Positions 33,068-39,873 of a stretch of 64,000 bases of DNA are shown here, one piece after another. Both the position numbers and the translations under genes were made by a program. A model generated the notes under the pieces. The model saw only the letters and a list, made by a program, of their open reading frames with translations. It was not told the DNA's origin and ran no database searches. Every line of letters begins with the position of its first letter. Position 1 is the first letter of the stretch. Source of the DNA: Pseudonocardia cypriaca (GTDB lineage: Bacteria; Actinomycetota; Actinomycetes; Mycobacteriales; Pseudonocardiaceae); NCBI RefSeq assembly GCF_006717045.1, contig NZ_VFPH01000001.1, forward strand, positions 2,790,001 to 2,854,000, given 5' to 3'.

Positions 33068-33982
33068 GTGACGCTGCTGCCCCCGGACGAACTCGCCGAC
33101 CGGCTCCGGTCCGGCCTGCTGTCCTTCCCGGTGACCCACTTCGACGCCGACCTGCAGTTCGACGAGCCCCGGTACCGGGAGCACCTGGCCTGGCAGGCCG
33201 GGTTCGACGTCGCGGGCCTGTTTGCCGCAGGCGGCACGGGGGAGGGCTTCTCGCTCACCCCGCCGGAGATCGACCACGTGGTCCGCACGGCCGTGTCCGA
33301 GGTGGGGGACCGCGTGCCCGTGATCGCGCCGGCCACCGGGGCCACCGCGCTCGCGGTGGCGCAGGCGGAGGCCGCGCAGGACGCGGGCGCCTCCGGGGTG
33401 CTGCTGTTCCCGCCGTACCTCACCGAGGCGAGCCAGCGGGGCCTCGCCGAGCACGTCAGCGCCGTGTGCCGGGCCACCGACCTCGGCGTGATCGTCTACA
33501 GCCGGGCGAACGCCGTGCTGACCGACACCACCGTCGCCGAGCTCGCCGAGCGCAACCCGAACCTGGTCGGGTTCAAGGACGGCGTCGGCGACATCGAGCG
33601 GCTCACCCGGATCTACGCGCGGCTCGGCGACCGGCTGACCTACATCGGTGGCCTCCCCACCGCCGAGACGTTCGCGCTTCCACTGCTGCAGCTGGGCGTG
33701 AGCACCTATTCCTCGGCGCTCTACAACTTCCTGCCCGAGTTCGCGCTGAGCTTCTACGCCGCGGTGCGCAGACAGGACCGGGAGACGGTCTACCGGATGC
33801 TGTCGGAGTTCGTGATCCCGTACCTCGACATCCGCGACCGCGGGAAGGGCTACGCCGTGTCGATCATCAAGGCCGGGCTCACGGCGGTCGGCCGGAACGG
33901 CGGCCGGGTGCGCCCGCCGCTCACCGACCTCACCGACGACGAGCGCGCCGAGCTGGCGACGCTGGTGCAGAAGGTCTCCTGA
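33068..33982 (+). CDS. kdgD: 5-dehydro-4-deoxyglucarate dehydratase
   Basis: A 304-residue DHDPS-superfamily enzyme that converts 5-keto-4-deoxyglucarate to 2-oxoglutarate semialdehyde with loss of CO2 and water. It has the GGTGEGFSLTPPE signature, Tyr in VIVYSRANA and the Schiff-base Lys in LVGFKDGVGD, all typical of KdgD. The GTG start lies 6 nt behind a TAnnnT -10 box without a ribosome-binding site, so translation is probably leaderless. It precedes gudD by 1 nt. The semialdehyde product would need an ALDH; none is in this operon, but the one at 23802 makes the same conversion. Confidence 0.93.
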   Translation: MTLLPPDELADRLRSGLLSFPVTHFDADLQFDEPRYREHLAWQAGFDVAGLFAAGGTGEGFSLTPPEIDHVVRTAVSEVGDRVPVIAPATGATALAVAQAEAAQDAGASGVLLFPPYLTEASQRGLAEHVSAVCRATDLGVIVYSRANAVLTDTTVAELAERNPNLVGFKDGVGDIERLTRIYARLGDRLTYIGGLPTAETFALPLLQLGVSTYSSALYNFLPEFALSFYAAVRRQDRETVYRMLSEFVIPYLDIRDRGKGYAVSIIKAGLTAVGRNGGRVRPPLTDLTDDERAELATLVQKVS

Positions 33983-33983
33983 C

Positions 33984-35312
33984 ATGGGTGGAACCCCGAC
34001 CGTCGCGCGCGTGGACGTCGTGCCCGTCGCGGGGCACGACAGCATGCTGCTCAACCTGAGCGGCGCGCACGGGCCGTTCTTCACCCGCACGATCGCGATC
34101 GTGACCGACAGCGCGGGCTGCACCGGCGTCGGCGAGGTGCCCGGCGGGGAGGCCATCCGGCGGACGATCGCCGACGCCGGGGAGCTGCTCGTCGGGAAGC
34201 CCGTGGCCAGGGCCGGGTCGCTCCTGCGGTCGGTGGCGGAGGCGTTCGCCGACCGGGACCGCGGCGGCCGTGGGCTGCAGACCTTCGACCAGCGCACCAC
34301 GATCCACGCCGTCACGGCCCTGGAGTCGGCGCTGCTCGACCTGCTCGGCCAGCACCTCGGGGTGCCGGTGGCCGAGCTGCTCGGCGAGGGACAGCAGCGC
34401 GACTCCGTGCCGGTGCTCGGCTACCTGTTCTACGTCGGCGACCGGCGCGCCACGGACCTGCCGTACGTCGCCGAGGAGAACCCCGCCGACGACTGGGAGC
34501 GGCTGCGCCGCGAGCCCGCGCTCACGCCGAAGGACGTCGTGGCACTGGCCGAGGCGGCGCAGGCCAGGTACGGGTTCGCCGACTTCAAGCTCAAGGGCGG
34601 CGTGTTCGCCGGCGAGGAGGAGGTGGCCGCGGTTCGAGCCCTCGCGGCCCGCTTCCCGGACGCCCGCATCACCCTCGACCCGAACGGCGCGTGGCCCCTC
34701 GCCGAGGCCGTCGAGCTCTGCCGCGACCTGCACGGCGTCCTCGCCTACGCCGAGGATCCCGTCGGCGCCGAAGGCGCCTTCTCGGGCCGCGAAACCATGG
34801 CCGAGTTCCGCCGCGCCACCGGCCTGCCCACGGCCACCAACATGATCGCGACGGACTGGCGGCAGCTCGCGCACGCCGTCCGCGCGGGCGCCGTCGACAT
34901 ACCGCTCGCCGATCCGCACTTCTGGACCATGCGCGGCTCGGTGCGCGTGGCGCAGCTGTGCTCCGACTTCGGGCTGACCTGGGGCTCGCACTCCAACAAC
35001 CACTTCGACGTGTCGCTCGCGATGTTCACCCACGTCGGAGCGGCCGCTCCCGGGCCGATCACCGCGCTCGACACCCACTGGATCTGGCAGGACGGGCAGG
35101 CGCTCACCCGCGAGCCGCTGCAGATCAGGGGCGGTGCCATCGCGGTGCCGGACACCCCCGGCCTCGGTGTCGAGCTGGACCGCGACGCCCTCGCCGCCGC
35201 GCACGAGCGCTACCTCGAGCACGGGCTGGGTGCGCGCGACGACGCCGTGGCGATGCGGTACCTCGTGCCGGGCTGGGAGTTCGACCCCAAGCGCCCCTGC
35301 CTGGTCCGATGA
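33984..35312 (+). CDS. gudD: Glucarate dehydratase
   Basis: A 442-residue enolase-superfamily enzyme of the glucarate dehydratase subgroup. The N-terminal capping domain has GVGEVPGGEAIRRTIADA. The barrel has the base motif ADFKLKGGVFAGEEE (KxK), metal ligands in ITLDPNGAW, YAEDPVG and TATNMIATDW, and the His in WGSHSNNHFD. It converts D-glucarate (and L-idarate in relatives) to 5-keto-4-deoxyglucarate, the kdgD substrate. ATG is 1 nt past the kdgD stop. Confidence 0.95.
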   Translation: MGGTPTVARVDVVPVAGHDSMLLNLSGAHGPFFTRTIAIVTDSAGCTGVGEVPGGEAIRRTIADAGELLVGKPVARAGSLLRSVAEAFADRDRGGRGLQTFDQRTTIHAVTALESALLDLLGQHLGVPVAELLGEGQQRDSVPVLGYLFYVGDRRATDLPYVAEENPADDWERLRREPALTPKDVVALAEAAQARYGFADFKLKGGVFAGEEEVAAVRALAARFPDARITLDPNGAWPLAEAVELCRDLHGVLAYAEDPVGAEGAFSGRETMAEFRRATGLPTATNMIATDWRQLAHAVRAGAVDIPLADPHFWTMRGSVRVAQLCSDFGLTWGSHSNNHFDVSLAMFTHVGAAAPGPITALDTHWIWQDGQALTREPLQIRGGAIAVPDTPGLGVELDRDALAAAHERYLEHGLGARDDAVAMRYLVPGWEFDPKRPCLVR

Positions 35313-35350
35313 CGCTGCCTCGTCCGCTGACCTCCCCGGAAGGAACCCGC

Positions 35351-36487
35351 ATGTCCGCCGTCCTGGACCGGATCAGCTCGGTCACCCTGTCGTCGGTGAC
35401 GCTGCCGCTGCCGACCGGCATCAGCGACGCCAAGGTGCTCACCGGCCGCCAGCGGCCGATGACCGAGGTCGCCTTCCTCTTCGCCGAGATCTGGACCGAG
35501 GCGGGCCTGGAAGGCGTCGGGTTCAGCTACTCGAAGCGGGCCGGCGGGCCGGCGCAGTTCGCCCACGCCCGCGAGGTCGCGCCCGACCTGATCGGCGAGG
35601 ACCCCAGCGACGTCGCCCGGCTGTGGACCAAGCTCGTCTGGGCGGGCGCGTCGGTCGGGCGCAGCGGCGCGGCCACCCAGGCCCTGGCGGCGATCGACGT
35701 GGCGCTGTGGGACCTCAAGGCCAAGCGCGCAGCCCTGCCGCTCGCCAAGCTGCTCGGCGCCCACCGCGACTCCGTGCGCTGCTACAACACCTCCGGCGGG
35801 TTCCTGCACGAGCCGATCGAGCAGGTGCTCGACAACGCCACCCGTACCCTCGAGTCCGGTGTCGGCGGCATCAAGATCAAGGTCGGGCAGCCGGACCGGG
35901 CGGCGGACCTGCGGCGGGTCCGCGCCGTCCGCGAGCACATCGGCGACGACGCGCCGCTCATGGTGGACGCCAACCAGCAGTGGGACCGGCCGACCGCCAT
36001 GCGGGTCGGGCGCGCGCTCGAGGAGTTCGACCTCGTGTGGATCGAGGAGCCCCTCGACGCCTACGACGCCGAGGGCCACGCCGCACTGGCCCGGTCCCTG
36101 GACACCGCGATCGCGTCCGGCGAGATGCTCACAAGCGTCGCCGAGCACGCCGAGCTGATCCGCCACGACGCCGTCGACATCCTGCAGCCCGACGCCCCGC
36201 GCATCGGGGGCATCACCCAGTTCCTCAAGCTCGCCGCCCTGGCCGAGCACCGGAACCTGCAGCTCGCCCCGCACTTCGCGATGGAGATCCACGTCCACCT
36301 CGCGGCCGCCTACCCGATCGAGCCGTGGGTGGAGCACTTCGACTGGCTCTACCCGCTCTTCCCCGAACGCCTCGAGATCCGCGACGGCCGGATGCACCTG
36401 TCCGACCGCCCCGGCCTCGGCGTCACCCTGAGCGAGCAGGCGCGGAAGTGGACCATCGAGAAGGTCACGATCGACAAGCCGTACTGA
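35351..36487 (+). CDS. L-talarate/galactarate dehydratase-like enolase-superfamily enzyme
   Basis: A 378-residue member of the mandelate racemase group. The KxK base motif is in GGIKIKVGQ, metal ligands in LMVDANQQW, VWIEEPLDAYD and AIASGEMLTS, and the His base in APHFAMEIHVHLAAAYP. The run PHFAMEIHVHLAAAYPIEPWVEHF closely recalls characterised talarate/galactarate dehydratases. It would feed galactarate into the same 5-keto-4-deoxyglucarate pool. ATG 35351 follows GGAAGG; the gap to gudD is 38 nt. It is the last gene of the operon, followed by the large non-coding repeat region. Confidence 0.88.
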   Translation: MSAVLDRISSVTLSSVTLPLPTGISDAKVLTGRQRPMTEVAFLFAEIWTEAGLEGVGFSYSKRAGGPAQFAHAREVAPDLIGEDPSDVARLWTKLVWAGASVGRSGAATQALAAIDVALWDLKAKRAALPLAKLLGAHRDSVRCYNTSGGFLHEPIEQVLDNATRTLESGVGGIKIKVGQPDRAADLRRVRAVREHIGDDAPLMVDANQQWDRPTAMRVGRALEEFDLVWIEEPLDAYDAEGHAALARSLDTAIASGEMLTSVAEHAELIRHDAVDILQPDAPRIGGITQFLKLAALAEHRNLQLAPHFAMEIHVHLAAAYPIEPWVEHFDWLYPLFPERLEIRDGRMHLSDRPGLGVTLSEQARKWTIEKVTIDKPY

Positions 36488-36526
36488 ACCGCCTCCTGTC
36501 ACAAGGTGTGCTCTTGCAGGGCCTCC

Positions 36527-36691
36527 TGGCGGCGCCGCGCATTGTGCGGGGCCGCCCCTCACAGCTCAAGGGCGCTGCGCGTCGCTCCGCGAGCGCTTCG
36601 CGCCCCTTGACCTGCGAGCCTCTGCGACCCCTTGAGGGCAAGCAGTGCGGGCAGGCCCAAGGGCCTGCCCTCTTGGTGCGCGGCGCCGCCA
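36527..36691 (+). repeat. Large inverted repeat, left arm
   Basis: A 165-bp arm running from TGGCGGCGCC to GGCGCCGCCA. The same sequence, about 85-90 percent identical by eye, occurs in inverted orientation at 37002-37157. The arm is strewn with smaller palindromes, such as GGCAGGCCCAAGGGCCTGCC near 36650-36669, giving strong local fold-back potential. It starts 40 bp after the talarate dehydratase stop. No open reading frame with homology is present. Confidence 0.8.
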
Positions 36692-37001
36692 GGCGGCCGG
36701 TGTCGGGCATCTTCTTGCCCGTCGCGCACCCGGTTTGTGCCCGCGCACCCCTTGTCGGTCCACGCTGCCGGCCGACGGGCAGCGTGGGACGAGAACGGGT
36801 GCGTGAACCTGGCGGATCAGCCGCGAGCAGTACATGACGGCCTCGCCCGCGACGCTGGCGTGCTCCTCGCGCCGATCAGCCTGGCCGCAACCGCCGCTGA
36901 AGCCTCGCTCCCGCTCCATGATCGGTGTTTCGGCGCGTTCCCGGCTGGATTTCGCCGTTTTCGCGCCGAAGCCTTGATCATGGTGGTGAGACCGCCTTCG
37001 G
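36692..37001. other. Non-coding loop between the inverted-repeat arms
   Basis: No gene is recognisable in these 310 bases. Two nested structures are visible. One is a hairpin CCACGCTGCC/GGCAGCGTGG at 36760-36787. The other is a dyad in which ATGATC (36918) plus TTCGGCGCG (36929-36937) are mirrored by CGCGCCGAA (36962-36970) plus GATCAT (36976-36981). The open frames that cross it on either strand read through the flanking repeats and have no family resemblance. Confidence 0.6.
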
Positions 37002-37157
37002 TGGCGCCGCGCGCCGAAGGGGCAGGCCCGGGCCTGCCCGCGAAGCGGGCCCTCAGGGGCCGTAGAGGCTCGCGGGTCAAGGGTCGCGCAGCGATCGCGG
37101 AGCGACGCGCAGCGCCCTTGAGGCGTGAGGGGCGGCCCCGCACGATGCGCGGCGCCA
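37002..37157 (-). repeat. Large inverted repeat, right arm
   Basis: The 156-bp inverted counterpart of 36527-36691. Shared blocks include the inverted forms of GGGGCCGCCCCTCA, CTCAAGGGCGCTGCGCGTCG and CTTGACC. Its distal end merges into a tandem array beginning at 37149. The pair could pair in cis as a stem of about 150 bp with a 310-nt loop. Confidence 0.8.
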
Positions 37158-37265
37158 CCGAAGGCCAGGTGAGGGGTTGCCCGGGACGAGCGCGGCGCCA
37201 TCGAAGGCCCGGTGGGAGGTGCCGGGACGGGCGCGGCGCCACGGAAGGCCAGGTAGTACCGGCAC
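37149..37265 (+). repeat. Short tandem array (three units of 41-43 bp)
   Basis: Three consecutive units begin with GCGGCGCCA at 37149, 37192 and 37233. Each continues with a version of cCGAAGGCCaGGTG and, in the first two, a ccgGGACGnGC linker. The third unit is shortened. The periods are 43 and 41 bp. The array ends about 85 bp before the Sua5/YciO-like gene. Confidence 0.75.
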
Positions 37266-37350
37266 ACTGCGTGTGCGGTTCGGCACCTCGGCCCGACCGC
37301 GCCGCGTTTCGATCTGCGGAAACGACCGGGTCGGCCCTACTCTCCGCGTC

Positions 37351-37971
37351 ATGGCGCGGTACTTCGACGTCCACCCGGTCGATCCACAACGGCGAGCGAT
37401 CGGGCAGGTTGCGGCCATCGTGCGGGACGGCGGGCTGATCGCCTACCCCACCGACTCGTGCTTCGCGCTTGGCTGCCAGCTCGGCGACCGGGACGGCATC
37501 GACCGCATCCGGTCCATCCGCAAGCTCGACGACAAGCACCACTTCACGCTGGTGTGCAGCGACTTCGCTCAGCTCGGGCAGTTCGTGCACATCAGCAACA
37601 CGGTGTTCCGCGCGGTCAAGGCCGCGACCCCGGGCAGCTACACGTTCATCCTCCCGGCCACCAAGGAGGTGCCGAGGCGGCTGCTGCACCCGAAGAAGAA
37701 GACCGTGGGCGTGCGCATCCCGGAGCACGTCGTGGCCCAGGCGCTGCTCGCCGAGCTGGGTGAGCCGCTGCTGTCGTCCACCCTGCTGCTGCCCGACGAG
37801 CCGGAGCCCCTCACCCAGGGCTGGGAGATCAAGGAACGGCTCGACAACGCGGTGGACGCGGTGCTCGACTCGGGCGAGTGCGGCACCGAGCCCACCACGG
37901 TCGTCGACTTCTCCGGCGACGAACCCGAGATCATCCGCCGGGGAGCGGGCGACCCGTCGCGGTTCGAGTGA
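37351..37971 (+). CDS. Sua5/YciO/YrdC-family protein (L-threonylcarbamoyladenylate synthase-like)
   Basis: A 206-residue YrdC-fold protein. It has the nucleotide-binding pattern GGLIAYPTDSCFALGC, the lysine-rich IRSIRKLDDKHHFTLVC, SNTVFRAVKAATPGSYTFILPAT and KKKTVGVRIPEH, as in the YciO subgroup. True TsaC/Sua5 enzymes make threonylcarbamoyl-AMP for the tRNA t6A modification; the role of YciO paralogues is less certain. ATG 37351 is preceded 7 nt upstream by TACTCT, so the mRNA is probably leaderless. The longer frame from 37177 reads through the tandem repeat and is rejected. Confidence 0.87.
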   Translation: MARYFDVHPVDPQRRAIGQVAAIVRDGGLIAYPTDSCFALGCQLGDRDGIDRIRSIRKLDDKHHFTLVCSDFAQLGQFVHISNTVFRAVKAATPGSYTFILPATKEVPRRLLHPKKKTVGVRIPEHVVAQALLAELGEPLLSSTLLLPDEPEPLTQGWEIKERLDNAVDAVLDSGECGTEPTTVVDFSGDEPEIIRRGAGDPSRFE

Positions 37972-37995
37972 CGCCGCCGCGCCCCCTGCTCCACG

Positions 37996-38050
37996 GTTCA
38001 GGAACGCCACGTTCCTGTCCTTCAGGTTCATGAACGTGGCGTTCCTGAAC
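37996..38050. repeat. Double-hairpin palindromic element, related core (copy 3)
   Basis: The 19-bp left arm GTTCAGGAACGCCACGTTC (37996-38014) is exactly mirrored by GAACGTGGCGTTCCTGAAC (38032-38050). Each arm also contains its own small palindrome, GGAACG-CCA-CGTTCC. The 55-bp span and mirrored double-hairpin layout, with core GAACG-N3-CGTTC, match the elements at 15191 and 27841, although the outer sequence differs. It lies between two convergent genes. Confidence 0.85.
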
Positions 38051-38071
38051 TCCCGGCGGCGGTGCGAGCGC

Positions 38072-38374
38072 TCAACCACCCGCCATCGCACCGACCACCA
38101 GGAACGGTTCCGTCCCTGCCGCCACCTCGTCGGGAAGGGGAGCGTCCGGCTCCTCGTGGGACAGGTCCTGCTCGCAGGCGAAGAACCGCACGTACGCACG
38201 CCGCCGCTGGGTGCCGTGGTCGCGGATCGTGCCCCGCAACACGGGGTGGCAGGCCTCCAGCGCGTCGAGCAGCGACCGCTGCGTGACCGGAGCCGGCACG
38301 TCGAGCCGCACCTCGCCGTCCACCCGAGCCAGCTTGCGCAGGTGTGCGGGCAGCTTCACCCTGACGCCGCTCAT
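38072..38374 (-). CDS. MoaD/ThiS-family ubiquitin-like small protein
   Basis: A 100-residue beta-grasp protein (SGVRVKLPAHLRKLARVDGEVRL, then RSLLDALEACHPVLRGTI) ending in Ala-Met-Ala-Gly-Gly. The C-terminal Gly-Gly is what MoaD, ThiS and similar sulfur carriers need for adenylation and thiocarboxylation. No E1-like (MoeB/ThiF) gene is nearby. The ATG overlaps the stop of the BNR-repeat gene by 4 bp, so the two are made together. The pairing suggests a common task that is not known. Confidence 0.82.
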   Translation of the reverse strand: MSGVRVKLPAHLRKLARVDGEVRLDVPAPVTQRSLLDALEACHPVLRGTIRDHGTQRRRAYVRFFACEQDLSHEEPDAPLPDEVAAGTEPFLVVGAMAGG

Positions 38375-39486
38375 GAGAGCGTCTGGACCTGCACCGACAG
38401 CACCGGCGGCAGGTTCTGCACGATCGGCGCCCACGTGTCGCCCGCATCCCGGGAGGCGTACACCTGGCCGCCGGTCGTCCCGAAGTACACGCCGCACGTG
38501 TCCAGGGAGTCGACGGCCATCGCGTCGCGCAGCACGTTGACGTAGCAGTGCTCTTGGGGCAGGCCCTTCGCGAGCGGTTCCCACTCGTTCCCGCCGGTGC
38601 GGCTGCGGAACACCCGCAGCCGGCCCTCGGGAGGGTAGTGGAGCGAGTCGCTGGTGATCGGCACGACGTAGACGGTGTCCGGCTCGTGCGCGTGCACCTC
38701 GATCGGGAAGCCGAAGTCGCTTGGCAGGCCCTCGCCGATGTCGTACCAGAGGCCGCCGCCGTCGTCGCTGCGCATCACGTCCCAGTGCTTCTGCATGTAG
38801 AGGGTGTCCGGCCGGTCCGGGTGCATCGCGAGGTGGTGCACGCAGTGCCCGACCTCGGCGTCGGCGTCGGGGATGCCCTCGGACCGCAGGCCGCGGTTCA
38901 CCGCTTCCCACGTCCCGCCGCCGTCCTCGGTGCGGAAGACCCCCGCCGCGGAGATCGCGACGTGCATCCGCGCCGGGTCGCGCGGGTCGACGACGATCGT
39001 GTGCAGGCACATCCCGCCCGCGCCCGGCTGCCAGCTCGAGCCCGTGCCGTGCTCGCGCAGGCCCGGCAGCTCCTGCCAGCCCGCCCCGCCGTCCGTGCTG
39101 CGGAAGAGCGCAGCGTCCTCGACGCCCGCGAGCACCGTGTCCGGGTCGGTGGCCGACGGTTCGAGGTGCCACACGCGTGCGAACTCCCACGGGTGCGGGG
39201 TGCCGTCGTACCACTGGTGGGTGCCGGGCACGCCGGCGTAGGCGAACTCGTTGCCCACCGGCTCCCAGGTGGCCCCACCGTCGTCGGACCGTTGCACGAT
39301 CTGCCCGAACCAGCCGCTCGACTGCGACGCGTACAGCCGGTCGGGATCGGCGGGCGAGCCGGTCACGTGGTAGATCTCCCACCCCGCGAAGTGCGGTCCG
39401 CTCACCGCCCATCGCTCGCGCGTGCCGTCCGCGGTGAGCACGAACGCCCCCTTGCGCGTCCCCACCAGCACCCGCACTCCGGTCAT
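38371..39486 (-). CDS. BNR/sialidase-like beta-propeller repeat protein
   Basis: A 371-residue protein made of repeated BNR/Asp-box modules. Recurrent S-x-D-x-G-x-x-W motifs include RSDDGGATWEP, RSTDGGAGWQE, RTEDGGGTWEA, RSDDGGGLWYD and SRDAGDTWAP, consistent with a six- or seven-bladed propeller of the WD40/YVTN/BNR class. There is no signal peptide, so it is cytoplasmic, unlike true secreted sialidases. The ATG at 39486 has GAGGAGG 6 nt upstream. It is the first gene of a two-gene operon with the MoaD-like protein. The reaction is unknown. Confidence 0.85.
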   Translation of the reverse strand: MTGVRVLVGTRKGAFVLTADGTRERWAVSGPHFAGWEIYHVTGSPADPDRLYASQSSGWFGQIVQRSDDGGATWEPVGNEFAYAGVPGTHQWYDGTPHPWEFARVWHLEPSATDPDTVLAGVEDAALFRSTDGGAGWQELPGLREHGTGSSWQPGAGGMCLHTIVVDPRDPARMHVAISAAGVFRTEDGGGTWEAVNRGLRSEGIPDADAEVGHCVHHLAMHPDRPDTLYMQKHWDVMRSDDGGGLWYDIGEGLPSDFGFPIEVHAHEPDTVYVVPITSDSLHYPPEGRLRVFRSRTGGNEWEPLAKGLPQEHCYVNVLRDAMAVDSLDTCGVYFGTTGGQVYASRDAGDTWAPIVQNLPPVLSVQVQTLS

Positions 39487-39873
39487 GGCAGCCTCCTCGC
39501 AGTTCGGTCGTCCGAGGCGTTCGGACACGCCTGGCGCAGACTTGTGACCTCCCGCGGCAGCCGAACTCATCGGCGGTGACCGCTTCTACCACTCGACCGC
39601 GGCGAGTCGGCCGCTCGCCAGTCGCCGGTAGGCGTGAGGCACCCGAATGGGCTACGGTGCGTGCCGTCCTGTGCAGGTCAGGAGTGGTCCGGGCCGCCCG
39701 CCGCATGAGGGCGTGCCCTGAGCGCACTCTCCCCGCTGGCGTTCGGCGGGAGCCCGTCGGGAGGTAGCGTGCGTCGCCAGGGCAGCCGGTCACGCCGCCC
39801 GCAGCGTGATGGGAGTCACGCCTCTTCGACGTGAGCCGGCGCGAGGCATCGACCCGTTGGAGAGGACCGACTG
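39487..39873. other. Intergenic stretch without recognisable gene
   Basis: These 387 bases separate the divergent BNR-repeat and kinase-like genes. TAnnnT hexamers TACGGT (39653-39658) and TAGCGT (39765-39770) could be -10 boxes for the kinase-like gene. A 63-codon open frame at 39576-39767 is Arg-rich, has no ribosome-binding site and shows no homology; I do not call it. Confidence 0.5.

Noticed and set aside
36566..37438. Open frames on both strands across the 36.5-37.4 kb repeat region
   Set aside because: They translate the inverted and tandem repeats. The same peptide runs appear from both arms, which reflects DNA repetition and not a protein family.
39576..39767. A 63-codon open frame in the intergenic stretch before the pseudokinase
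   Set aside because: Arg-rich, no ribosome-binding site and no homology. It is better read as promoter DNA.
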